Assembly (NCBI RefSeq): GCF_958295425.1
Contig: NC_081139.1
Coordinates: 26,851,463-26,915,462 of the forward strand
Length of the DNA: 64,000 nt
From: Solea solea
Taxonomy: Eukaryota > Chordata > Actinopteri > Pleuronectiformes > Soleidae
Direction of reading: 5' to 3'
Part shown: in pieces, positions 22,810-39,400 of the stretch
How the letters are laid out: every line of letters begins with the position of its first letter
How positions within the stretch are numbered: the stretch's first letter is position 1
The notes under the pieces: model-generated
What the model was told of the DNA's origin: nothing
The model's database searches: none
Seen by the model: the letters and a program-made list of their open reading frames with translations, nothing else
Translations under genes and position numbers: made by a program

Positions 22810-23860
22810 AGTCACCAGTCACGGAACAATATCCTGCTCAGAAGACCCTTCACAGCACAGTCTCATAAATCACTGAGACAGAGCCACCACCCTCACTGTC
22901 AGCATGTTATTACACACACACACACACACACACACACTGAAACAACAATCATTCATTCACTTTAGTCAATTCATCCAAAGACCTTTGAAGTTGTGAGGAC
23001 CTGCTGAAATGTCCTCTCAATACAAAATGTCCTCCCGTACTATGACGATAATATTGTTTGGTCCTCACAAATCTCTAACACACGCACACACACACACACA
23101 CACACCCTAACCCTTACACTGACTGTAACTCTAACCCTGAAACCAGGTCCCCAAAAAGCCAAGTGAGGAGCAGCCAAAATCCTCAATCTGCAGGGTTTAG
23201 ACTATTTTTTCTGGTCCTCACAGAGCCACAGATACAAGAACACACACAGACACACACAGCTGCTCCTCTCTGGTCATCAGGTTTGTAGCTGCCTTGGATT
23301 TCGTTGATACTCTGATACAAAAACCTGAGCCCAAATTCAAAGAAGCATCAAAGGGTTTGTTTTGTTTTTAAGGTTTTGTGTAAAAAAGTAAAACGTTGAC
23401 CTGAGTAATGTTCAGTAAATAACAAAATAAATTCTCCACTCACCCACTGAGATGGTCCTTTCTCCTCCTCGTTCTCCTAATCATCTCCTAATCTGGGATT
23501 TTACTCCACACATCTCCTCGAGCTCTTCTCTCAGCCTGTGGTGTTCCTCAAACGTCTCGTGTTCCTTCTTCTTCTTCTGCTGCCACATCCATCACCACTG
23601 CGCTCCTCTGCTGCTGCTGCTTATCAACACTTACAGTAGAGCACCATCACATTTCTGTTGTCTGGTTGCCCAGGTTCCTCAACACCTGACCTGGGCCACG
23701 TCATTTGAGGTGCAGGCCTATAGCATGAAGGCCCTGACATGAGGGCCCGACTGGATGACCACACCCTAACCCAGAATCAAACCCCACCCCAGCCCAGTCA
23801 GTAGTGTTAACCACTGATCCATCCATCTTCTACCACTTTATCCTCCACAGGAGCCAAGTA
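22810..23860. other. Intergenic, no gene seen
   Basis: CA tracts at 22913-22937 and 23086-23104; otherwise non-coding sequence with no recognised element. Confidence 0.55.
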
Positions 23861-23864
23861 TTAT

Positions 23865-24065
23865 TATTAGGGCCCGAGCCACTAACGCAAGGGGCCGAAA
23901 ACGTGGCTTTGCGATCATTTTTGAGGGCGTTAACGTGCATAAAAACTCTTGAAACTTATCATGCAGGTCAGGTCTGGTGAAAATGCGATATTGGCATAGT
24001 TCCCAGACCTGTGTGTTGCTCAAGGGCTCTATAGCGCCCCCCTAAGGTGAAAACCGAGGCAAAAT
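23865..24065. mobile_element. GGGCCCGAGCC/GCGCCCCCT fish interspersed repeat
   Basis: Shares TGGCTTTGCGATCATTTTTGA, AACTCTTGAAACTTATCATG and CTCTATAGCGCCCCC with segments at 43290-43450 and 57235-57420, so it is a dispersed family. The superfamily is not recognised. Confidence 0.6.
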
Positions 24066-24099
24066 TCCAACAAATGTATATGTTTTAGAACTGCTGATG

Positions 24100-24430
24100 C
24101 TGATGCTGCTGCAGGTGGAGCAGCAGCATCAGCAGCAGGAGCAGTTTTATTCCGCTGGTGTTAGCAGTGAGACTCCACGTCTCCTGAAAGTGCAAACATA
24201 AATGCCATTGTGTGGCCCCTCACCAGCGCTGAGCATCAGCGCTAACTGACATTGTCTTTGCCTTCCCCCCTGCTGTGTATTTTCAGAATTATTATTGTAT
24301 GGCACATACAATATGTCTGCATTGTCATTGTGAGGCCACTTATTATGGGACAGGAAATGACCTGCCGGGACCCCGGTGACCTCAGAGGGAAAGCGATGAC
24401 CTCCGGTTGACCCTGTGTGTTTGTCCTGAG
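24100..24430. promoter_or_regulatory. Candidate conserved non-coding block
   Basis: Unique block with GCAGGTGGAGCAGCAGCATC (E-box), an imperfect dyad AGCGCTGAGCATCAGCGCT, a run of TTATTGTATGGCACATACAA and GGACAGGAAATGACC (ETS-like). About 22 kb upstream of gata2a and just 3' of rpn1, which is also where a distal enhancer could sit. Confidence 0.3.
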
Positions 24431-24729
24431 CTCAGACTGCGACTGAGGCCGGTCGTGATCCAGTCTGTGAACTGCAGGGAGGCGGAGTTACCCTGAGACG
24501 AGCTGCGCAACAATGTGCTGGAAATTCCCCGCGAGGTGCCAGTGTTTGAACGAGGGGGGCGGGGCATGAGTCGTGTGAAAGTTGTTTGATTGACACAAGT
24601 CTCATTTTTTTAAAACAATGCACAACACTTTGATTGAGAGGATAATTCTGTCCGATTGTTCACATCCTGGCAACCAAACATGTCACAGTAAATAGTCTTT
24701 ATTACACATTTATGTAAATTTTATGTTAG

Positions 24730-25285
24730 ATTCTTGTTGATATCTTGTTTATTGCATATTCACGTTTACTATTTGTCTTTTTTATTGTTTTATTGCTAAT
24801 GCTATACCCACTTTTTGTATTTTTATATTCTTTACCTTTTATTTTAAAAGCTTATCTTGTATTTTCTATCTTGTTTTATTGCTTATTCATGTTCCCATGT
24901 TTTTATTTTTGTTTATTCTTGTATTTGCACTTTATTTTATTGTTTTTATCTTGTTTTATTGCTTATTGTATGCCCATTTTTTATTTGCTCTAAATTTGTA
25001 TTTTTACTTTCTTAACCTCATTTTAAAGATAATTCTAATCCCATTTTGTATTTCTTTTTATATTCTTTATCTTTCATCACAATGTTTTTGTCCCCATATT
25101 GTATTTTTTACATTATCTGTTTATTCTATTCCTATTTTGTATTTTTATATTCTCTAGTAAGTTCTTATATTATTGTTTATTCTTGTATTTTGACTTTATA
25201 TTCTTGTTTTATTCCTTATTCTGTACCTTATATTATGTTTTTGCCCTCATTTTGTATTTGTTTTATTGTTTATTGACTAAGTGAA
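24730..25285. repeat. Strand-asymmetric T-rich degenerate repeat
   Basis: Over 500 bp of plus-strand T-rich sequence built from recurring TTGTTTATTCTTGTATTTT and TCTTGTTTTATTGCTTATT phrases. Open frames here encode only hydrophobic low-complexity strings and are not genes. Confidence 0.7.
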
Positions 25286-25479
25286 TTTCTCCAGTGTGTA
25301 ATCACCTTCATCAAACATGGTAAAGTATTGATTTTTGATACAAGTGCGCCCTCTTGTGATTCTTCAAAGGTATTGCTTCACCAAATGAACAAAGACCTTA
25401 GTTTTGACGCCCATAAAAGTCAGTCAATAAAATAAAATGACATGAAAACACAACGACCACGACGAATGTTTGAGTTTCT

Positions 25480-26146
25480 CAAACTTTTATTTGAAATTCG
25501 ACAGCTTTTTCCACATCACTGCTCATCTCAATCACGACGTGTCCCCGCTTCTCATGTCTTTCCTCACATACAACCTAATCTCATGTTTTCACTAATCTCA
25601 TGGTGTAAAAAAAAAAAAAAGAAAAGAAAGAAAAACCACTCATAGAAAGAAAACCATACAAAACATAGAAAACTAGTTAGGGGGGAAAAAACAGGAAAAA
25701 ATTCAGAGCTTCAACTTTTCCAAACACAAACGTAGAAAACGGTCGTAAGTGCACGACGATCACCTTCATCCTGTAAGAGCTCGAGATGATTCGGTCGAAG
25801 AAAACTGGGACGTATCTGAGCGAAGACATGAGGCCGAGAAAATCCTTTAACCGCACGTGAAAAAAACCCACAAAAGATTAACAGTTACAGTCCAGATTAG
25901 GATGAGGAAACAGCGTGCGTGAAACAAAGCGCGACAAGCGGACCCAAACAAAGCCCTTGACGCGACCGCGGCGGTGACGCAGCAAGTTCAGAACAGTGTT
26001 TGGATAAACGCGTCACTGCCTGAAGACGAGGTTGAAAACTGTCCATGTCTGGGTTCAATGGTGGTAAAAAAAGAAAAAGAAAAAAAAAAGAAGCTTTAAT
26101 TGTAATTCTGATACATACTCACAGTCGAATGTATGGTGTAGCACGC

Positions 26147-26177
<31 letters not shown>

Positions 26178-26184
26178 GAATATT
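25480..26184 (-). other. rpn1: rpn1 3'UTR and polyadenylation signal
   Basis: On the minus strand AAATAAAAG (plus 25482-25490) gives an AATAAA signal about 700 bp beyond the rpn1 stop codon. A GT tract (26154-26177) lies immediately 3' of the stop. The exact cleavage site is unknown. Confidence 0.6.
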
Positions 26185-32825
<6,641 letters not shown>

Positions 32826-32990
32826 GGTTGAATTGAAGCGACTTGAAAAGCTGAAAACCCGGGATAAGAGCGGAAAAGAATGAAGGGGGAAACGTAGAGC
32901 AGCTAGCAACGAGAGGCCGCCGTGCCGCTCTACATCAGAAAGGATGACGCTTCCTTCAGACCGACGTGATGACGTCACGGGGCGCTTTTA
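32826..32990 (-). promoter_or_regulatory. rpn1 promoter with consensus CRE/ATF palindrome
   Basis: TGACGTCA (32970-32977) lies about 145 bp upstream of the rpn1 ATG, preceded by GACGTGA. The segment is CpG-rich with no TATA box. CREB/ATF-class factors bind this palindrome. ER glycosylation genes respond to the unfolded protein response (known), so control by ATF-type factors is plausible but inferred. Confidence 0.5.
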
Positions 32991-32999
32991 AGCAACGTC

Positions 33000-33430
33000 C
33001 CTATTACTACTAATGTAGTACCAGCGTAAACAAATTACGTAAAAATAAATAAATAATCACACAAATATATACATATGCACATTAATTCAATTTTAAATAG
33101 ATACATATTAAACAAATGTGAAATAAATCCTTAAATAATTAAATTAACATATAGACTTGATATATTTCATTTTTATTATATCAGGGGATTATTTCCTAAT
33201 TATTTAGTGGTCTTTGATTTTTTGACTTTGTCTACGGCTAACTACATACTGGGCGAGGACATCGTCCAGCAACCTAATCCACAATCCGCAGTCCAACCTA
33301 TGGATTGTGAAAAAACACACGTACGTACACACGAGGAAAACGAGCAACTCCACAACAGAAAGTACGTTGGTCAGACCGGGATTCGAACCGGCACCGGGAA
33401 AAACTGTCCTGCATGTAATGAACTATAATA
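33000..33430. other. Intergenic, no gene seen
   Basis: AT-rich sequence, then a short open frame without recognisable domain. It contains GATTCGAACCGGCAC, the complement of a tRNA B-box, but no cloverleaf can be drawn around it. Confidence 0.55.
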
Positions 33431-33572
33431 ATCAGTAGGATGGCGGGCTCCTCCTCCATCTTTTGAAAACCAATCAGATCGCTCCATCCATCTTCTCATC
33501 TCAGATCGCTCCCGCCCCCCTCCCGTCGCCGTTCTCGCGCTCTCTCCGTCTTTCTCACTGCTTTCAACAGGT
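33430..33572 (+). promoter_or_regulatory. CpG/CCAAT promoter-like segment with a 5'-exon-like donor
   Basis: Contains GGATGGCGGGC (YY1-like), AAAACCAATCAGATCG (CCAAT box), a C-rich stretch (GCCCCCCTCCCGTCGCCG), a pyrimidine-rich tract and TTTCAACAG|GTAAACC, a consensus 5' splice site. This looks like a promoter plus a short non-coding first exon of a plus-strand transcript. The downstream partner exon is not identified. Confidence 0.35.
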
Positions 33573-33695
33573 AAACCAGAACTTCTGTCTTTTAAATTAA
33601 ATGTGAAATATTAACTGTCAACTGTTATTGATTCGGTGTGTTATGTAATGTAACATTTAACGTGCAAATACACTTTTTAAACGGTTTGGGCCGGC

Positions 33696-33815
33696 CAGTA
33701 CAACTGTACAACTGTATGTACTACTGTACGTACTACTAGTACTACTAGTACATACGGTAGTACGTACTACAGTACGGTACTGTAGTACAGTTGTACTACT
33801 GTACTTACAGATAGC
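33696..33815. repeat. GTAC-rich imperfect palindrome
   Basis: Repeated GTAC/AGTAC words form inverted arms around a centre near TAGTACTACTAGTA (about 33738-33751): GTACTACTGTACGTACTAC on the left, GTAGTACGTACTACAGTAC on the right. It could extrude a long hairpin. Confidence 0.75.
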
Positions 33816-33819
33816 GGTG

Positions 33820-34505
33820 TCATTCCCAGCTAGCAATTCATTCATGTCTATCATTGTTTAAAAGTAAAGCTATGAAATATACTCGTAATTCAAAAATAAA
33901 AGGCCATTTCATTCATATATATACGTTGTGTTTTTCATTCCTATAGTTTGACCTATTGTCAATAAAGAACAGTTATTGTTGTTACCAAAAAAATACATGA
34001 CAGTTATACTGTTTATTATACCTGAAAATTCTACTCTAGCACAGTAATGAAGCAGTCATACTTTAATTTTATCCATAGCTATTGATCTCATTCTTTAACA
34101 TCACCTTGTGTGTTGTATTGTTTTCCTGTGAGAACGACAGAGCTGTAAAACGTCGTCATTGTGTCAGAGAAACTGGCCTGTTTTCACATTTATAATATGT
34201 TTTATATTTATATATTATAATGTTACTCCCGTGGCTTTCATACACCATGTTTTTAATCAACTGAAAGGCTATGACACAGAGTGGCTGCAACGCTTCTGGT
34301 CTTTCATTGACGCCAGCTTCGTCTACTGGTGTCTGGCCAGCCAGAGCGGGAAATGGACCAGCCCCTCACCAGAAGAGATGGCATGACCTATATTATAAGG
34401 TACATGAAAAAAGTATGCTTTGTTTACTTCCCTCATTTCAATGCTTGACATTTTTGCCCTGTTAGCATATTTAGTCGCTGTGCTCCTAGTGGTCATCCTG
34501 TTTGT
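33820..34505. other. Intergenic; one unrecognised peptide-like frame
   Basis: AT-rich. Near 34262-34386 a frame reads GYDTEWLQRFWSFIDASFVY and ends in TGA at 34384-34386. It reads like protein but I do not recognise it, no clear splice acceptor precedes it, and upstream codons look like intron. Possibly a decayed exon or transposon piece. Confidence 0.25.
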
Positions 34506-34510
34506 TTGTA

Positions 34511-34990
34511 CACTGCCTGGCCAAAAAAAAAGTTGCCACCTAACTTTGATTACTCACTCATTCGGTGTGGCATTGTTTCCATAAGCTACTGCAATGTCAC
34601 AAGATTTATTTCCGTTCAGTGTTGCATTCATTTTTCACCAAGATCTTGTATTGATGATGGGATCCCAAAGATTCTCAATGGGGTTAAGGTCCTGACTGTG
34701 TGGTGGCCAATCCATGTGTGAAAATGATGTCTCATGCTCCCTGAACCACTCTTTCACAATTTGAGCCTGATGAATCCTGGCATTATCATCTTGGAATATG
34801 CCCATGTCATCAGGGAAGAAAAAAAATGCATTGATGAAATAATCTGGTCATTCATTATATTCAGGTAGTCAGCTGACCTCATTCTTTGGGCACATAACGT
34901 TGCTGAACCTAGACCTGACCAACTGCAACGACTCCTTACCTATTTGCTTGGTTAAATCCAGGTGGCAACTTTTGTTTTGGCCAGGCAGTG
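34511..34990 (-). mobile_element. Tc1/mariner element, internally deleted
   Basis: The terminal repeats CACTGCCTGGCCAAAAAAAA and TTTTGGCCAGGCAGTG are inverted copies, and the element is bounded by TA on both sides (34509-34510, 34991-34992), the Tc1/mariner target. The minus strand near 34650-34715 encodes a transposase remnant ([15 protein letters not shown]), the region around the second catalytic acid of Tc1 transposases. At 480 bp it is non-autonomous. Confidence 0.85.
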
Positions 34991-34999
34991 TATCAATCC

Positions 35000-35995
35000 T
35001 GTTTTCTTCTGGGGCCTGTTTTGCACAAAAGTAGAATTAAGATATCCAGGATATGTGAAAAAGCGAGTCTTGACCTGTGCAACTAAGTTCACCCTGGCTT
35101 AGTCTGTGTGTCACCAAGTGAAAAATTGCTTATCAAGGAAACTTATGAGGAGATGAAAATACAAAGAGAGTAAAAAAATACGATACAGTCGCTTTTACGA
35201 AGATCAGAGAAAAAGTCTTACTGGACTGCAGACTGACTGAATGTATAAGTCATACAATATAAATACTTATAATACCATTTTTATACTGTTCTATACTGTA
35301 AACTGAGGTTGATTAACATTAATATTCTTAGTCATATTTGTGTTATAGCAGTTTATGGCCAGTAGGAGGTGCTAGGGTGTTCTCTGCATACAGTCACAGA
35401 AGAGACGTTTACCTGCATTAAAACCATGAAAGAAAAAGTGATATCCAGAGAATACATGATCAATGATTTTATCACACACAGTTCTGATAAATCATGTCTT
35501 TATTTAAATGTTCCACTTGTCCATGTTTTTGTTATGTTGTTGAGGAGCAAGCACGACAGACCTGTAGTCGGTTTTAGCCATAACTTTTTATTCTACTAAC
35601 CAGCGCCGCCTTGTGGTTCCACATAACATGTATATATCAGGATGTATTATTTTACATATCATGACACATGTGACCATAAGAAAATGTAAAAAATAATAAT
35701 AATGCAGTCTGTGCTAGATTATCTGTGGTGAGTTCACGGCTCTGTGCTGTGTAAGGATTCTTATTTGGATAATTAATCAATAATCTCTGAAACTCTGTGT
35801 CCTGCCAGAAAGTTTGTCTAAGTATCAGAGCTTCATCACCTAAAACATCATTGTGACACAAACACAGATGACTGAATGAGTTAAAAAAAAAAAAAGAGTA
35901 GAAAAAACACTGTCCCACAGTGGAAACATCTCAAAACACCGGCCTCGCGTTTCCGTGTCCACAACGAATACGATACTTTAGGGTAACGACGAAAT
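35000..35995. other. Intergenic, no gene seen
   Basis: AT-rich non-coding sequence. GCCAGTAGGAGGTGCTAGGG (35358) and CCAGCGCCGCCTTGTGGTTC (35601) look like scattered repeat fragments. Confidence 0.55.
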
Positions 35996-36363
35996 GCGGT
36001 CAAGTGAGCCGTCATTCGTTTTTAAGTGCGCCCGTGCAGTCGAACTTACGGCGAATGCTGGGAGTCGGCTGAGAATCAGCGCAAGTTTGATACCGAGCGA
36101 GATCACTTCCGGTTTTCAAAATAAGACGTTAGTAATACAAGTGCAATCAATCATGCTGATTTTAAGACATTGAGTCGCATTGTCCAGAAGCTATTGAACT
36201 AAATATTTTCCCTAATTTATTTAGAATTTTACTGTACAATAACAACACATTGGCCCATAAGTTCTGAGAAGGGTTGACATCAAACTGGCGCTGACATTCT
36301 CAGTCGACCGTAAGTTCGACTACAAGGGCGCATTTAAAAACGAATGACTGCTCAGTTGATCGC
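35996..36363. mobile_element. Inverted-repeat element just upstream of receptor gene A
   Basis: The left arm (TCATTCGTTTTTAAGTGCGC, GCAGTCGAACTTACGG, TGAGAATCAGCGCAAGTTTG) is repeated inverted at 36255-36363 over about 90 bp with small differences. 368 bp, no coding capacity, no clear target-site duplication. Its right end lies about 70 bp before the leader-exon ATG of gene A, so it may overlap that promoter. The B copy lacks it. Confidence 0.7.
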
Positions 36364-36434
36364 AGTCTGCTGACCTGAACAGAACTTGGACTGAGGCTGA
36401 AGACGTTTTCACAAATACGGGAGTATGTACAAGT

Positions 36435-39400
36435 ATGGATATTGAGAAATGGCCTCACCTTTCTACTGAAAACACGCTCGTGTTTGTGCTCGTTTGTTCT
36501 CTGGTTTGTTCTGGAGCAACACATCAGGACGAGACTAACGGTGAGGAACCGTTTTACTAAGTTCCCCAGTAAAATTAGCACTTTAATAAACCTGTAATAG
36601 TGAACAAGTAAACACACTCTCGCCTGGATTAAGTCAGTTTTAACCACTTTAAGTTAAAGTGGAGATGGCGAGTTAAAAGTGTACGTTTTTAAACGCTTTT
36701 CCACGCGCGAGGGTTTCAGTGAGACACAGGGACATGATCATGTTTGTGTCTCATAACTTTCATGTCTACATCCTGAGTTACAGCAACAAGTTTGATTCTT
36801 TAACTCGTTCATTTTTCATCGAATGTATTCAGACATTGTTTGTGAAATGTTAATGATCATTATTATTGTTAAGGAAGTGACCCTGGTAAAGCTGCAACTA
36901 ACCATTATTTTCACAATCACCATAATCTGTCGATTATTTTCGAATTGTTCCATAAAATGTAAAGAAAAAGAAAAAAATGTTGATCAGTTAATCATTAATC
37001 GAGTAATTGATACATCATTTTATTTAAAATGCAGGCCTCACGTCCTTCTTGTACACTTTTACTTTCACTTTCCTGAACTCCCATTTATTGTGTCCTGTTT
37101 GGTGCAGTGTTGTTTTTGGCAGCCATTTTAGATATGTGGAGATGCTCATAAACAGAGTTTAAAAAAGTAATTAGTTATAGTTACAAATTACTTCTCCCAA
37201 AAAGTAATTGAGTTGGTAACTCAGTTACCACATTGTAAAAGTAATTAGTTACTCAGCAAAGTAACTGACATTATTTGTTATGTTCTATAACGCTATTACA
37301 TTCTCTAACATCCTATATGTCAAAGATGTTTATAATACCTGAATGAAGATGAACAGTATGTTAGAGCATTTGGTATTTATTTGAACTTTGAATTGAAGGG
37401 CACAATTGACACACAAATGTTAACTTGGGTAAAGAGAAACAAAGGAAAATCTGTGTATCTGTATACCATTGCACAATAAACAGGGCACTATCCAACTCTT
37501 AAATATTCAGTAACAAAATTAAATATTGAAAATAAACAATATTCACACAGTTTACATTCAAGTACTGAACCAATACACACAAATGCTTCATTAAGTTAGA
37601 GTTGCTTGAGGTTGACGTGGACAAACTCCTTTTAACACTCAAGGCAACATGGTTTGCTTCAGCTGAAACAAAATGCCACAAGCAATTCAAACCATATGAA
37701 ACCCTAGGAACGCAAATACACACCTCAAAAAAGTGACAAGTGACTTGTGTCCTGTATCCTCCCTGCCATTGTTGTTTAACAGCACGATGGTGACTAGGTA
37801 GCTGACTGTCACGTCACGTGACCCGAGGACGGACGGTCAGAGTGATCATTTCTGTTTCCTTTCCTGCTGAGCTTATGCAGCTGCCTGCCATGTGGCGAAG
37901 GAAGGTACTGCATGAAAATGAACGAACAAACCACTCGGTTGAGTCAGTCCTGAACTAATCATTTCTGTTTGCTGTCCTGCTGAGCTTATGCAGCTGCCTG
38001 CCATGTGGCGAAGGAAGGTACTGCATAAAAATGAACGAATCACTCACTGAGATGACTCATTACTCCTGAGTCATATAAAAGATTAGTTCATATTGAACGA
38101 ATCGTTCACAAACGACACATCACTAGTGGCTAGCAGAAGCTCCCAAGGAAACTGCGTGTATCTGAAAGTATTGACGACATAACAAGTCACAACACACGTT
38201 ACATATACATTCTTTCCTTTTACCTCGGTAAGGGAGAAGTAGTGTCGATATTTCCACGCTTCCCTGGCTCGTCGCCATTGTCTTAGAGCGTACAGTGAGA
38301 CAGCGTGAGCAGGACACCCGTCCACGCAGCCTATCGTCATCGCATTTGCAACGGTGTCGTCATCAATCATCTCCACCCCTGCTCTCTCCCGGCAGCTGGT
38401 GTGTGGCTGTCAGATAGCCCGACACCGCTGCGCTTCATTCAACCCAAACGTAACACAAGTAACGCGCCACTGTACATTCTCAGTAACGGTAACGGCGTTG
38501 CAACGATAGGAAAAGTAATTCATTAGATTACTCCGTTACTGAAGAAAGAACGCCGTTAGTAACGCCGTTATACTTAAACGCCGTTACTCCCAACACTGTT
38601 CAGAACTGTCCTGACTAAACTTATAACTCATTATACTTTATCTGCCCCTGGTCTTTTTCACTTTCTCACCCCCATTTTTCCTTGCACCCCAACCAGCCAT
38701 GGCGTTTTTTCCACTACACACTTCCAGCACAGTTTTTATTTCCTTCTGTTTCACTAACACTAACACGTGTCTCTCTCCTCTTCTGCCTTCAGCCAGCTCA
38801 TTGTCAGTGAGGAGTTTGATAAAAACGGTAAAAACAAACAAAGTCTGTGATGTTGCTGTCACTGGAGCTGTCGTGGTTAACGCTGACCGTGGTTGTTGAG
38901 AATGTGCCGTGTTTTCACAGCGTGAATGTCGTGCTGGGCTTTATGACCAAAAATGTGTATGGTACGACATTATCATGATTATCATCGATAAAAGATTAAA
39001 AGACGTGTCATGTAAATGTTACCTGATTGCTCTGCTCTAATGTAACCATTCAAATATATTATGTTTTCTTTCAAACCCAGGTGTCTCCAGAACGTACGTC
39101 ACAGAGGGGGAAGATGCCGTCCTTCACTGTTCTTCTGTAGAAAGCCTTGAGAACACGGTGGTAGACTGGATGAACCAAGATAAAGAAGTGTTCCTCTACA
39201 AAAGAGGCCGGCACTACAAGAACGGGCTGTGCTGTCAAGATGAGCAGTACATGGGACGAGCGTCACTTTTCTACGACGAGCTGAAGAACGGAAACGCATC
39301 CTTGATCCTCAGCAACACAAGGATTGAAGACACGGGGACTTACACCTGTGAACTTCCAGGTTTGAGTTCTGGAATCCAAAGGTCCACGGTGGAGCTCATC

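Noticed and set aside
24745..25284. Several hydrophobic open frames resembling membrane proteins
   Set aside because: They come from a T-rich repeat that reads as Phe/Leu/Tyr in any frame.
33376..33400. Possible tRNA on the minus strand (GGTTCGAATCC B-box)
   Set aside because: No A-box at the right distance and no acceptor stem can be paired.
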